Numbered from the stretch's first letter, positions 35,509 through 50,791 are shown. The stretch is DNA of 64,000 nt from Petrolisthes cinctipes (GCA_033782935.1 JAWQEG010000129.1:997001-1061000), one strand, 5' to 3'. The notes: generated from the letters alone by a model not told the origin. Numbers and translations are program-made.

Positions 35509-38480
35509 AGTGCTAGAATATTTTCAAAATATAGGCCCAAAACATGCTAAAAATCGATATTTTAGGTGCCCAAAGTCGATATCTCAAATTCAGGCCCAAA
35601 ACACTCAAAAATTCGATATTTTGGGGTTCCAGAAGCGATCTGTACATACCTACTCCGTGTTAGAGTATTTTCAATATACAGGCCCAAAACATACTGAAAA
35701 TCGATCTTTTAGGTGCCCTAAAGTCGATAGGTGCATGCATCTTCTGTACCCGTTTATATATCAAATTCAACCTCAGAACACCCGAAAATTCGATACTTTT
35801 GGGTCCCAGAAGCTATCTGTACATGCCTACTCAGTGCTAGAATTTTTTCAAAATATAGGCTCAAAACATGCTAAAAATCGATATTTTAAGTGTCCAAAGT
35901 CGATATGTGCATGCATCATCTGTACCCGTTTATATCTCAAATTCAGGCTCAAAATACCCCAAAATTCGATATTTTGGGGTCCCAGAAGCGATCTGTACAG
36001 TGCTAGAATATTTTCAATATATAGGCCCAAAACATGCTAAAAATCGATATTTTTGGTGCCCAAAGTCGATATCTGAAATTCAGGCCCAAAACACTCAAAA
36101 ATTCGATATTTTGGGGTTCCAGAAGCGATCTGTACATACCTACTCCGTGTTAGAGTATTTTCAATATACAGGCCCAAAACAAACTGAAAATCGATCTTTT
36201 AGGTGCCCTAAAGTCGATAGGTGCATGCATCTTCTGTACCCGTTTATATATCAAATTCAGGCTCAAAACACCCGAAAATTCGATACTTTTGGGTCCCAGA
36301 AGCGATCTGTACATGCCTACTCAGTGCTAGAATTTTTTCAAAATATAGGCTCAAAACATGCTAAAAATCGATATTTTAAGTGTCCAAAGTCGATATGTGC
36401 ATGCATCATCTGTACCCGTTTATATCTCAAATTCAGGCTCAAAACTCCCGAAAATTCGATATTTTGGGGTCCCAGAAGCGATCTGTACAGTGCCAGAATA
36501 TTTTCAAAATATAGGCCCAAAACATGCTAAAAATCGATATTTTAGGTGCCCAAAGTCGATATCTCAAATTCAGGCCCAAAAACACCCAAAAATTCGATAT
36601 TTTGGGGTCCCAGAAGCGATCTGTACATGCCTACTCCGTGTTAGAGTATTTTCAATATCCAGGCCCAAAACATACTGAAAATCGATCTTTTAGGTGCCCA
36701 AAAGTCGATATGTGCATGCATCTTCTGTACCCGTTTATATTTCAAATTCAGGCTCAAAACACCCGAAAATTCTATATTTTGGGGTCCCAGAAGTGATCTG
36801 TACATGCCTACTTAGTGCTAGAATATTTTCAAAATATAGGCCCAAAACATGCTAAAAATCGATATTTTAGGTGCCCAAAGTCGATATGTGCATGCATCTT
36901 CTGTACCCGTTTATATTTCAAATTCAGGCTCAAAAAACCCGAAAATTCTATATTTTGGGGTCCCAGAAGTGATCTGTACATGCCTACTCCGTGTTAGAGT
37001 ATTTTCAATATACAGGCCAAAAACATACTGAAAATCGATCTTTTAGGTGCCCAAAAGTCGATATGTGCATGCATCTTCTGTACCCGTTTATATCCCAAAT
37101 TCAACCTCAAAACACCCGAAAATTAGATACTTTTGGGTCCCAAAAGCTATCTGTACATGCCTACTCAGTGCTAGAATTTTTTCAAAATATAGGCTCAAAA
37201 CATGCTAAAAATCGATATTTTAAGTGTCCAAAGTCGATATGTGCATGCATCATCTGTACCCGTTTATATCTCAAGTTCAGGCACAAAATACCCGAAAATT
37301 CGATATTTTTGGTTCCCAGAAGCGATCTGTACATGCCTACTCAGTGCTAAAATATTTTCAATATATAGGCCCAAAACATGCTAAAAATCGATATTTTTGG
37401 TGCCCAAAGTCGATATCTGAAATTCAGGCCCAAAACACTCAAAAATTCGATATTTTGGGGTTCCAGAAGCGATCTGTACATACCTACTCCGTGTTAGAGT
37501 ATTTTCAATATACATGCCCAAAACATACTGAAAATCGATCTTTTAGGTGCCCTAAAGTCGATAGGTGCATGCATCTTCTGTACCCGTTTATATATCAAAT
37601 TCAGGCTCAAAACACCCGAAAATTCGATATTTTGGGGTCCCAGAAGTGATATGTACATGCCTACTTAGTGCTAGAATATTTTCAAAAAATAGTTCCAAAA
37701 CATGCTACAAATCGATATTTTAGGTGCCAAAAGTCGATATCTCAAATTCAGGCCCAAAACACCCGAAAATTCGATATTTTGGGGTTCCAGAAGCGAACTG
37801 TACATGCCTACTCCGTGTTAGAGTATTTTCAAAATACAGGCCCAAAACATACTGAAAATTGATATTTTAAGTGTCCAAAGTCGATATTTGCATGCATCAT
37901 CTGTACCCGTTTATATCTCAAATTCAGGCTCAAAACACCCGAAAATTCGATATTTTGGGGTCCCAGAATCGATCTGTACAGTGCTAGAATATTTTCAAAA
38001 CATAGGCCCAAAACATGCTAAAAATCGATATTTTAGGTGCCCAAAGTCGATATCTCAAATTCAGGCCCAAAACACCCAAAAATTCGATATTTTGGGGTCC
38101 CAGAAGCGATCTGTACATGCCTACTCCGTGTTAGAGTATTTTCAATATACAGGCCCAAAACATACTGAAAATCGATCTTTTAGGTGCCCAAAAGTCGATA
38201 TGTGCATGCATCTTCTGTACCCGTTTATATCTCAAATTCAGGCTCCAAACACCTGAAATTTCGATAATTTTGGGTCCCAGAAGCGATCTGTACATCCCTA
38301 GTCCTAGTTAGAATGTTTTTAAGATACAGACCCAAAACATGCTCAAAATCGATATTTTAGGTGCCCAAAAGTCGATATGTGCATGCATCTTCTGTACCCG
38401 TTTATATCTCAAATTCAGGCTCAAGACACCTAAAAATTCGATATTTTTGGGTCCCAGAAGCGATCTGTACATGCCTACTC
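35509..38480 (+). repeat. 2,972-bp tandem repeat, first copy (within copy 2)
   Basis: This is the counterpart of 23425-26396 at +12,084 bp. I noticed no difference from it. Confidence 0.92.
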
Positions 38481-41452
38481 AGTGCTAGAATATTTTCAAA
38501 ATATAGGCCCAAAACATGCTAAAAATCGATATTTTAGGTGCCCAAAGTCGATATCTCAAATTCAGGCCCAAAACACTCAAAAATTCGATATTTTGGGGTT
38601 CCAGAAGCGATCTGTACATACCTACTCCGTGTTAGAGTATTTTCAATATACAGGCCCAAAACATACTGAAAATCGATCTTTTAGGTGCCCTAAAGTCGAT
38701 AGGTGCATGCATCTTCTGTACCCGTTTATATATCAAATTCAACCTCAGAACACCCGAAAATTCGATACTTTTGGGTCCCAGAAGCTATCTGTACATGCCT
38801 ACTCAGTGCTAGAATTTTTTCAAAATATAGGCTCAAAACATGCTAAAAATCGATATTTTAAGTGTCCAAAGTCGATATGTGCATGCATCATCTGTACCCG
38901 TTTATATCTCAAATTCAGGCTCAAAATACCCCAAAATTCGATATTTTGGGGTCCCAGAAGCGATCTGTACAGTGCTAGAATATTTTCAATATATAGGCCC
39001 AAAACATGCTAAAAATCGATATTTTTGGTGCCCAAAGTCGATATCTGAAATTCAGGCCCAAAACACTCAAAAATTCGATATTTTGGGGTTCCAGAAGCGA
39101 TCTGTACATACCTACTCCGTGTTAGAGTATTTTCAATATACAGGCCCAAAACATACTGAAAATCGATCTTTTAGGTGCCCTAAAGTCGATAGGTGCATGC
39201 ATCTTCTGTACCCGTTTATATATCAAATTCAGGCTCAAAACACCCGAAAATTCGATACTTTTGGGTCCCAGAAGCGATCTGTACATGCCTACTCAGTGCT
39301 AGAATTTTTTCAAAATATAGGCTCAAAACATGCTAAAAATCGATATTTTAAGTGTCCAAAGTCGATATGTGCATGCATCATCTGTACCCGTTTATATCTC
39401 AAATTCAGGCTCAAAACTCCCGAAAATTCGATATTTTGGGGTCCCAGAAGCGATCTGTACAGTGCCAGAATATTTTCAAAATATAGGCCCAAAACATGCT
39501 AAAAATCGATATTTTAGGTGCCCAAAGTCGATATCTCAAATTCAGGCCCAAAAACACCCAAAAATTCGATATTTTGGGGTCCCAGAAGCGATCTGTACAT
39601 GCCTACTCCGTGTTAGAGTATTTTCAATATCCAGGCCCAAAACATACTGAAAATCGATCTTTTAGGTGCCCAAAAGTCGATATGTGCATGCATCTTCTGT
39701 ACCCGTTTATATTTCAAATTCAGGCTCAAAACACCCGAAAATTCTATATTTTGGGGTCCCAGAAGTGATCTGTACATGCCTACTTAGTGCTAGAATATTT
39801 TCAAAATATAGGCCCAAAACATGCTAAAAATCGATATTTTAGGTGCCCAAAGTCGATATGTGCATGCATCTTCTGTACCCGTTTATATTTCAAATTCAGG
39901 CTCAAAAAACCCGAAAATTCTATATTTTGGGGTCCCAGAAGTGATCTGTACATGCCTACTCCGTGTTAGAGTATTTTCAATATACAGGCCAAAAACATAC
40001 TGAAAATCGATCTTTTAGGTGCCCAAAAGTCGATATGTGCATGCATCTTCTGTACCCGTTTATATCCCAAATTCAACCTCAAAACACCCGAAAATTAGAT
40101 ACTTTTGGGTCCCAAAAGCTATCTGTACATGCCTACTCAGTGCTAGAATTTTTTCAAAATATAGGCTCAAAACATGCTAAAAATCGATATTTTAAGTGTC
40201 CAAAGTCGATATGTGCATGCATCATCTGTACCCGTTTATATCTCAAGTTCAGGCACAAAATACCCGAAAATTCGATATTTTTGGTTCCCAGAAGCGATCT
40301 GTACATGCCTACTCAGTGCTAAAATATTTTCAATATATAGGCCCAAAACATGCTAAAAATCGATATTTTTGGTGCCCAAAGTCGATATCTGAAATTCAGG
40401 CCCAAAACACTCAAAAATTCGATATTTTGGGGTTCCAGAAGCGATCTGTACATACCTACTCCGTGTTAGAGTATTTTCAATATACATGCCCAAAACATAC
40501 TGAAAATCGATCTTTTAGGTGCCCTAAAGTCGATAGGTGCATGCATCTTCTGTACCCGTTTATATATCAAATTCAGGCTCAAAACACCCGAAAATTCGAT
40601 ATTTTGGGGTCCCAGAAGTGATATGTACATGCCTACTTAGTGCTAGAATATTTTCAAAAAATAGTTCCAAAACATGCTACAAATCGATATTTTAGGTGCC
40701 AAAAGTCGATATCTCAAATTCAGGCCCAAAACACCCGAAAATTCGATATTTTGGGGTTCCAGAAGCGAACTGTACATGCCTACTCCGTGTTAGAGTATTT
40801 TCAAAATACAGGCCCAAAACATACTGAAAATTGATATTTTAAGTGTCCAAAGTCGATATTTGCATGCATCATCTGTACCCGTTTATATCTCAAATTCAGG
40901 CTCAAAACACCCGAAAATTCGATATTTTGGGGTCCCAGAATCGATCTGTACAGTGCTAGAATATTTTCAAAACATAGGCCCAAAACATGCTAAAAATCGA
41001 TATTTTAGGTGCCCAAAGTCGATATCTCAAATTCAGGCCCAAAACACCCAAAAATTCGATATTTTGGGGTCCCAGAAGCGATCTGTACATGCCTACTCCG
41101 TGTTAGAGTATTTTCAATATACAGGCCCAAAACATACTGAAAATCGATCTTTTAGGTGCCCAAAAGTCGATATGTGCATGCATCTTCTGTACCCGTTTAT
41201 ATCTCAAATTCAGGCTCCAAACACCTGAAATTTCGATAATTTTGGGTCCCAGAAGCGATCTGTACATCCCTAGTCCTAGTTAGAATGTTTTTAAGATACA
41301 GACCCAAAACATGCTCAAAATCGATATTTTAGGTGCCCAAAAGTCGATATGTGCATGCATCTTCTGTACCCGTTTATATCTCAAATTCAGGCTCAAGACA
41401 CCTAAAAATTCGATATTTTTGGGTCCCAGAAGCGATCTGTACATGCCTACTC
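38481..41452 (+). repeat. 2,972-bp tandem repeat, second copy (within copy 2)
   Basis: This is the counterpart of 26397-29368 at +12,084 bp. It has T at 39154 (AACATACTG) where the other three members of the set have A (AACAAACTG), and C at 40123. Confidence 0.92.
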
Positions 41453-44400
41453 AGTGCTAGAATATTTTCAAAATATAGGCCCAAAACATGCTAAAAATCG
41501 ATATTTTAGGTGCCCAAAGTCGATATCTCAAATTCAGGGCCAAAACACCCAAAAATTCGATATTTTGGGGTCCCAGAAGCGAACTGTAAGTGTATACTCC
41601 GTGTTAGAGTATTTTCAAAATACAGGCCTAAAACATACTGAAAATCGATCTTTTATGTGCCCTAAAGTCGATAGGTGCATGCATCTTCTGTACCCGTTTA
41701 TATATCAAATTCAGGCTCAAAACACCCGAAAATTCGATATTTTGGTGTCCCAGAAGTGATCTGTACATGCCTACTTAGTGCTAGAATATTTTCAAAATAT
41801 AGGCCCAAAACATGCTAAAAATCGATATTTTAGGTGCCAAAAGTCGATATCTCAAATTCAGGACCAAAACACCCGAAAATTCGATATTTTGGGGTTCCAG
41901 AAGCGAACTGTACATGCCTTCTCCGTGTTAGAGTATTTTCAAAATACAGGCCCAAATCATACTGAAAATCGATCTTTTAGGTGCCCAAAAGTCGATATGT
42001 GCATGCATCTTCTGTACCCGTTTATATCCCAAATTCAACCTCAAAACACCCAAAAATTCGATACTTTTGGGTCCCAGAAGCAATCTGTACATGCCTACTC
42101 AGAGCTAGAATGTTTTCAAAATATAGGCTCAAAACATGCTAAAAATTGATATTTTAAGTGTCCAAAGTCTATATTTGCATGCATCATCTGTACCCGTTTA
42201 TATCTCAAATTCAGGCTCAAAACACCCGAAAATTCGATATTTTGGGGTCCCAGAAGCGATCTGTACAGTGCTAGAATATTTTCAAAACATAGGCCCAAAA
42301 CATGCTAAAAATCGATATTTTAGGTGCCCAAAGTCGATATCTCAAATTCAGGCCCAAAACACCCAAAAATTCGATATTTTGTGGTCCCAGAAGCGATCTG
42401 TACATGCCTACTCCGTGTTAGAGTATTTTCAATATACAGGCCCAAAACATACTGAAAATCGATCTTTTAGGTGCCCAAAAGTCGATATGTGCATGCATCT
42501 TCTGTACCCGTTTATATCTCAAATTCAGGCTCCAAACACCTGAAATTTCGATAATTTTGGGTCCCAGAAGCGATCTGTACATCCCTACTCCTAGTTAGAA
42601 TGTTTTCAAGATACAGACCCAAAACATGTTCAAAATCTATATTTTAGGTGCCCAAAAGTCGATATGTGCATGCATCTTCTGTACCCGTTTATATCTCAAA
42701 TTCAGGCTCAAAACACCCGAAAATTCGATATTTTTGGGTCCCAGAAGCGATCTGTACATGCCTACTCAGTGCTAGAATATTTTCAAAATATAGGCCCAAA
42801 ACATGCTAAAAATCGATATTTTAGGTGCCCAAAGTCGATATCTCAAATTCAGGGCCAAAACACCCAAAAATTCGATATTTTGGGGTCCCAGAAGCGAACT
42901 CTAAGTGTATACTCCGTGTTAGAGTATTTTCAAAATACAGGCCCAAAACATACTGAAAATCGATCTTTTAGGTGCCCAAAAGTCGATATGTGCATGCATC
43001 TTCTGTACTCGTTTATATCTCAAATTCAGGCTCAAAACACCCGAAAATTCGATATTTTGGGGTCCCAGAAGTGATCTGTACATGCCTACTTAGTGCTAGA
43101 ATATTTTCAAAATATAGGCCCAAAACATGCTAAAAATCGATATTTTGGGTGCCCAAAGTCGATATATATCTCAAATTCAGGCCCAAAACACCCGAAAGTT
43201 CGATATTTTGGGGTCCCAGAAGCGAACTGTACATGCCTACTCCGTGTTAGAGTATTTTCAAAATACAGGCCCAAAACATTCTGAAAATCGATCTTTTAGG
43301 TGCCCAAAAGTCGATATGTGCATGCATCTTCTGTACCCGTTTATATCCCAAATTCAACCTCAAAACACCCGAAAATTCGATACTTTTGGGTCCCAGAAGC
43401 GATCTGTACATGCCTACTCAGTGCTAGAAATTTTTCAAAATATAGGCTCAAAACATGCTAAAATCGATATTTTAAGTGTCCAAAGTCGATATGTGCATGC
43501 ATCATCTGTACCCGTTTATATCTCAAATTCAGGCTCAAAACACCCGAAAATTCGATATTTTGGGGTCCCAGAAGCGATCTGTACAGTGCTAGAATATTTT
43601 CAAAATATAGGCCCAAAACATGGTAAAAATCGATATTTTAGGTGCCCAAAGTCGATATCTCAAATTCAGGCCCAAAACACCCAAAAATTCGATATTTTGG
43701 GGTCCCAGAAGCGAACTGTAGGTGTATACTCCGTGTTAGAGTTTTTTCAAAATACAGGCAAAAAACATAATGAAAATCGATCTTTTAGGTGCCCAAAACT
43801 CGATATGTGCATGCATCTTCTGTACCCGTTTATATCTCAAATTCAGGCACAAAACACCCGAAAATTCGATATTTTGGGGTCCCAGAAGTGATCTGTACAT
43901 GCCTACTTAGTGCTAGAATATTTTCAAAATATAGGCCCAAAACATGCTATAAATCGATATTTTAGGTGCCCAAAGTCGATTCTCAAATTCACTCCCAAAA
44001 CACCCGAAAATTCGATATTTTGGGCTCCCAGAAGCGAACTGTACATGCCTACTCCGTGTTAGAGTATTTTCAAAATACAGGCCCAAAACATATCGAAAAT
44101 CGATCTTTTAGGTGCCCAAAAGTCGATATGTGCATGCATCTTCTGTACCCGTTTATATCCCAAATTCAACCTCAAAACACCCGAAAATTCGATTGTTTTG
44201 GGCCCCAGAAGCGATTTGTAAATGCCTACTCAGTGCTACAATTTTTTCAAAATATAGGTTCAAAACATGCTAAAAATCGATATTTTAAGTGTCCAAAGTC
44301 GATATGTGCATGCATCATCTGTACCCGTTTATATCTCATATTCAGGCTCAAAACACCCGAAAATTCGATATTTTGGGGTCCCAGAAGTGAACAGTAAGTG

Positions 44401-46938
44401 TATACTCCGTGTTAGAGTATTTTCAAAATACAAGCCCAAAACATACTGAAAATCGATCTCTTAGGTGCCCAAAAGTCGATATGTGCATGCATCTTCTGTA
44501 CTCGTTTATATCTCAAATTCATTCTCAAAACACCCGAAAATTCGATATTTTGGGGTCCCAGAAGTGATCTGTACATGCCTACTTAGTGCTAGAATGTTTT
44601 CAATATATAGGCTCAAAACATGCTAAAAATCGATATTTTAAGTGTCCAAAGTCGATATGTGCATGCATCATCTGTACCCGTTTATATCTCAAATTCAGGC
44701 TCAAAACACCCGAAAATTCGATATTTTGGGGTCCCAGAAGTAATCTGTACATGCTTACTTAGTGCTAGAATATTTTCAAAATATAGGCCCAAAACATGCT
44801 AAAAATCGATATTTTAGGTGCCCAAAGTCGATATCTCAAATTCAGGCCCAAAACACCCGAAAATTCGATATTTTGGGGTCCCAGAAGCTAACTGTACATG
44901 CCTATTCCGTGTTAGAGTATTTTCAAGATACAGGACCAAAACATACTGAAAATCGATCTTTTAGGTGCCCAAAAGTCGATATGTGCATGCGTCTTCTGTA
45001 CCCGTTTATATCCCAAATTCAACCTCAAAACACCCGAAAATTCGATATTTTTGGGTCCCAGAAGCAATCTGTAAATGCCTACTCAGTGCTACAATTTTTT
45101 CAAAATATAAGTTCAAAGTATGCTAAAAATCGATATTTTAAGTGTCCAAAGTCGATATGTGCATGCATCATCTGTACCCGTTTATCTCTGGAATTCAGGC
45201 TTAAAACACCCGAAAATTCGATATTTTGGGGTACAAGAAGTGATCTGTACATGCCTACTCAGTGCTAGAATGTTTTCAAAATATAGGCTCAAAACATGCT
45301 AAAAATCGATATTTTAAGTGTCCAAAGTCGATATGTGATGCATCATCTGTACCCGTTTATATCTCAATTTCAGGCTCAAAACACCCAAAAATTCGATATT
45401 TTGGGGTCCCTGAAGTAATCTGTACATGCTTACTTAGTGCTAGAATATTTTCAAAATATAGGCCCAAAACATGCTAAAAATCGATATTTTAGGTGCCCAA
45501 AGTCGATATCTCAAATTCAGGCCCAAAACACCCGAAAATTCGATATTTTGGGGTCCCAGAAGCGAACTGTACATGCCTACTCCGTGTTAGAGTATTTTTT
45601 AAAATACGGGCCCAAAACATACTGAAAATCGATCTTTTAGGTGCCCAAAAGTCGATATGTGCATGCATCTTCTGTACCCGTTTATATCCCAAATTCAACC
45701 TCAAAACACCCGAAAATTCGATACTTTTGGGTTCCAGAAGCAATCTGTACATGCCTACTCAGTGCTAGAATTTTTTCAAAATATAGGTTAAAAACATGCT
45801 AAAAATCGATATTTTAAGTGTCCAAAGTCGATATGTGCATGCATCATCTGTACCCATTTATATCTCAAATTCAGTCTCAAAACACCCGAAAATTCGATAT
45901 TTTGGGGTCCCAGAAGCGATCTGTACAGTGCTAGAATATTTTCAAAATATAGGCCCAAAACATGCTAAAAATCGTTATTTTAGGTGCCCAAAGTCGATTT
46001 CTCAAATTCAAGCTCAAAACACCCAAAAATTCGATATTTTGGGGTCCCAGAAGCGATCTGTACATGCCTACTCCGTGTTGGAGTATTTTCAATATACAGG
46101 CCCAAAACATACTGAAAATTGATCTTTTAGGTGCCCAAAAGTCGATATGTGCATGCATCTTCTGTACCCGTTTATATCTCAAATTCAGGCTCAAAACACC
46201 CTAAAATTCGATATTTTGGGGTCCCAGAAGTGATCTGTACATGCCTACTTAGTGCTAGAATATTTTCAAAATATAGGCCCAAAACATGCTAAAAATCGAT
46301 ATTTTAGGTGCCCAAAGTCGATATCTCAAATTCAGGCCCAAAACACACAAAAATTCGATATTTTGGGGTCCCAGAAGCGAACTGTAAGTGTATACTCCGT
46401 GTTAGAGTTTTTTCAAAATACAGGCCCAAAACATACTGAAAATCGATCTTTTAGGTGCCCAAAAGTCGATATGTGCATGCATCTTCTGTACCCGTTTATA
46501 TCCCAAATTCAACCTTAAAACACCCGAAAATTCGATTGTTTTGGGCCCCAGAAGCGATTTGTAAATGCCTACTCAGTGCTACAATTTTTTCAAAATATAG
46601 GTTCAAAACATGCTAAAAATCGATATTTTAAGTGTCCAAAGTCGATATGTGCATGCATCATCTGTACCCGTTTATATCTCAAATTCAGGCTCAAAACACC
46701 CGAAAATTCGATATTTTGAGGTCCCAGAAGTGATCTGTACATGCCTAATCAGTGCTAGAATGTTTTCAAAATATAGGCTCAAAACATGCTAAAAATCGAT
46801 ATTTTAAGTGTCCATAGTCGATATGTGCATGCATCATCTGTACCCGTTTATATCTCAAATTCAGGCTCAAAACACCCGAAAATTCGATATTTTGGGGTCC
46901 CAGAAGTGAACTGTAAGTGTATACTCCGTGTTAGAATA

Positions 46939-47460
46939 TTTTCAAAATAGAGGCCCAAAACATACTGAAAATCGATCCTTTAGGTGCCCAAAAGTCGATA
47001 TGTGCATGCATCTTCTGTACTCGTTTATATCTCAAATTCAGGCTCAAAACACACGAAAATTCGATATTTTGGGGTCCCAGAAGTGATCTGTACATGCCTA
47101 CTTAGTGCTAGAATATTTTCAAAATATAGGCCCAAAACATGCTAAAAATCGATATTTTAGGTGCCCAAAGTCGATATCTCAAATTCAGGCCCAAAACACC
47201 CGAAAATCCGATATTTTGGGGTCCCAGAAGCGAACTGTACATGCCTACTCCGTGTTAGAGTATTTTCAAGATACAGGCCCAAAACATACTGAAAATCGAT
47301 CTTTTAGGTGCCCAAAAGTCGATATGTGCATGCATCTTCTGTACCCATTTATATCCCAAATTCAACCTCAAAACACCCGAAAATTCGATATTTTTGGGTC
47401 CCAGAAGCGATCTGTAAATGCCTACTCAGTGCAACAATTTTTTCAAAATATAGGTTCAAA
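46939..47460 (+). repeat. Partial leading copy of the 3,331-bp HOR
   Basis: It matches 50094-50615 at an offset of 3,155 bp, including TCGATCCTTTAGG, ACACACGAAAATTC and AGTGCAACAATTTTTTC. It is therefore the tail of a further HOR copy. It lacks the extra 176-bp unit that the later copies have before their junction. Confidence 0.8.
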
Positions 47461-50400
47461 ACATGCTAAAAATCGATATTTTAAGTGTCCAAAGTCGATA
47501 TGTGCATGCATCATCTGTACCCGTTTATATCTCAAATTCAGGCTCAAAACACCCGAAAATTCGATATTTTGGGGTCCCAGAAGTAATCTGTACATGCTTA
47601 CTTAGTGCTAGAAAATTTTCAAAATATAGGCCCAAAACATGCTAAAAATCGATATTTTAGGTGCCCAAAGTCGATATCTCAAATTCAGGCCCAACACACC
47701 CGAAAATTCGATATTTTGGGGTCCCAGAAGCGAACTGTACATGCCTACTCCGTGTTAGAGTATTTTTAAAATACGGGCTCAAAACATACTGAAAATCGAT
47801 CTTTTAGGTGCCCAAAAGTCGATATGTGCATGCATCTTCTGTACCCGTTTATATCCCAAATTCAACCTCAAAACACCCGAAAATTCGATACTTTTGGGTC
47901 CCAGAAGCGATCTGTACATGCCTACTCAGTGCTAGAATTTTTTCATAATATAGGCTCAAAACATGCTAAAAATCGATATATTAAGTGTCCAAAGTCGATA
48001 TGTGCATGCATCATCTGAACCCGTTTATATCTCAAATTCTGGCTCAAAACACACGAAAACTCGATATTTTGGGGTCCCTGAAGCGATCTGTACAGTGCTA
48101 GAATATTTTCAAAATATAGGCCCAAAACATGCTAAAAATCGATATTTTAGGTGCCCAAAGTCGATATCTCAAATTCAGGCCCAAAACACCCAAAAATTCG
48201 ATATTTTGGGGTCCCAGAAGCGATCTGTACATGCCTACTCCGTGTTGGAGTATTTTCAAGATACAGGCCCAAAAATACTGAAAATCGATCTTTTAGGTGC
48301 CCAAAAGTCGATATGTGAATGCATCTTCTGAACCCGTTTATATCTCAAATTCAGGCTCAAAACACCCGAAAATTCGATATTTTGGGGTCCCAGAAGTGAT
48401 CTGTACATGCCTACTTAGTGCTAGAATTTTTTCAAAATATATGCCCAAAACATGCTAAAAATCGATATTTTAGGTGCCCAAAGTCGATATCTCAAATTCA
48501 GGCCCAAAACACCCGAAAGTTCGATATTTTGGGGTCCCAGAAGCGAACTGTACATGCCTACTCCGTGTTAGAGTATTTTCAAAATACAGGCCCAAAACAT
48601 ACTGAAAATCGATCTTTTAGGTGCCCAAAAGTCGATATGTGCATGCATCTTCTGTACCCGTTTATATCCCAAATTCAACCTCAAAACACCCGAAAATTCG
48701 ATACTTTTGGGTCCTAGAAGCGATCTGTACATGCCTACTCAGTGCTAAAAATTTTTTCAAAATATAGGCTCAAAACATGCTAAAAATCGATATTTTAAGT
48801 GTCCAAAGTCGATATGTGCATGCATCATCTGTACCCGTTTATATCTCAAATTCAGGCTCAAAAAACCCGAAAATTCGATATTTTGGGGTCCCAGAAGCGA
48901 TCTGTACTGTGCTAGAATATTTTCAAAATATAGGCTCAAAACATGCTAAAAATCGATATTTTATGTGCCCAAAGTCGATATCTCAAATTCAGGCCCAAAA
49001 CACCCAAAAATTTGATATTTTGGGGTCCTAGAAGCGATCTGTACATGCCTACTCCGTGTTAGAGTATTTTCAATATCCAGGCCCAAAACATACTGAAAAT
49101 CGATCTTTTAGGTGCCCAAAAGTCGATATGTGCATGCATCTTCTGTAACCGTTTATATTTCAAATTCAGGCTCAAAACACCCTAAAATTCGATATTTTGG
49201 GGTCCCAGAAGTGATCTATACATGCCTACTTAGTGCTAGAATATTTTCAAAATATAGGCCCAAAACATGCTAAAAACCGATATTTTAGGTACCCAAAGTC
49301 GATATCTCAATTCAGGCCCAAAACACCCGAAAATTCGATATTTTGGGGTCCCAGAAGCGAACTGTACATGCCTATTCATTGTTAGAGTATTTTCAAATAC
49401 AGGCCCAAAACATACTGAAAATCGATCTTTTAGGTGCCCAAAAGACGATATGTGCATGCATCTTTTGTACCCGTTTATATCTCAAATTCAGGCTCCAAAC
49501 ACCGGAAATTTCGATATTTTGGGGTCCCAGAAGCGATCTGTACATCTCTACTCCTAGTTAGAATGTTTTCAAGATACAGACCCAAAACATGCTCAAAATC
49601 GATATTTTAGGTGCCCAAAAGTCGATATGTGCATGCATCTTCTGTACCCGTTTATATCTCAAATTGAGACTCAAAGCACCCGAAAATTCGATTGTTTTGG
49701 GCCCCAGAAGCGATTTGTAAATGCCTACTCAGTGCTACAATTTTTTCAAATTATAGGTTCAAAACATGCTAAAAATCGATATTTTAAGTGTCCAAAGTCG
49801 ATATGTGCATGCATCATCTGTACCCGTTTATATCTCAAATTCAGGCTCAAAACACCCGAAAATTCGATATTTTGGGTCCCAAAAGAGATCTGTACATGCC
49901 TAATCAGTGCTAGAATGTTTTCAAAATATAGGCTCAAAACATGCTAAAAATCGATATTTTTAGTGTCAATAGTCGATATGTGCATGCATCATCTGTACCC
50001 GTTTATATCTCAAATTCAGGCTCAAAACACCCGAAAATTCGATATTTTGGGGTCCCAGAAGTGAACTGAAGGTGTATACTCCGTGTTAGAGTATTTTCAA
50101 AATACAGGCCCAAAATATACTGAAAATCGATCCTTTAGGTGCCCAAAAATCGATATGTGCATGCATCTTCTGTACTCGTTTATATCTCAAATTCAGGCTC
50201 AAAACACACGAAAATTCGATATTTTGGGGTCCCAGAAGTAACCTGTACATGCCTACTTAGTGCTAGAATATTTTCAAAATATAGGCCCAAAACATGCTAA
50301 AAATCGATATTTTAGGTGCCCAAAGTCGATATCTCAAATTCAGGCCCAAAACACCCGAAAATTCGATATTTTAGGGTCCCAGAAGCGAACTGTACATGCC

Positions 50401-50791
50401 TACTCCGTGTTAGAGTATTTTCAAGATACAGGCCCAAAACATACTGAAAATCGATCTTTTAGGTGCCCAAAAGTCGATATGTGCATGCATCTTCTGTACC
50501 CATTTATATCCCAAATTCAACCTCAAAACACCCGAAAATTCGATATTTTTGGGTCCCAGAAGCGATCTGTAAATGCCTACTCAGTGCAACAATTTTTTCA
50601 AAATATAGGTTCAAAACATGCTAAAAATCGATATTTTAAGTGTCCAAAGTCGATATGTGCATGCATCATCTGTACCCGTTTATATCTCAAATTCAGGCTT
50701 AAAACACCCGAAAATTCGATATTTTGGGGTCACAGAAGTGATTTGTACATGCTTACTCAGTGCTAAAATGTTTTCAAAATATAGGCTGAAA
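47461..50791 (+). repeat. Domain 4 HOR, 3,331 bp, copy 1
   Basis: It matches 50792-54121 at +3,331 bp up to about 48740 and at +3,330 bp after that. The one-base difference lies in GCTAAAAATTTTTTC against GCTAGAAATTTTTC. Characteristic variants are CGATATATTAAGTG, AAAACTCGATATTTTGGGG, CCAAAAATACTG, CTATTCATTGTTAGAG and the marker unit near 49545. Another is TTCGATTGTTTTGGGCCCC near 49690. Confidence 0.9.

Larger units (their letters stand above)
34856..46938 (+). repeat. 12,084-bp segmental tandem duplication, copy 2 (12,083 bp)
   Basis: This copy follows directly after copy 1. The offset is 12,084 bp up to about 43980 and 12,083 bp afterwards, because of the one-base deletion (GTCGATTCTC against GTCGATATCTC). 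The sequence leaves copy 1 near 46949, where it reads AATAGAGGCCC in place of AATATAGGCTC. The high identity shows a recent event or an ongoing exchange. An assembly artefact is possible in principle, but the copies do differ. Confidence 0.94.

Noticed and set aside
22772..46938. 12-kb duplication as a pure assembly artefact
   Set aside because: The copies carry several fixed differences, including a one-base deletion, which exact assembly duplication would not produce. Read-level confirmation is still needed.
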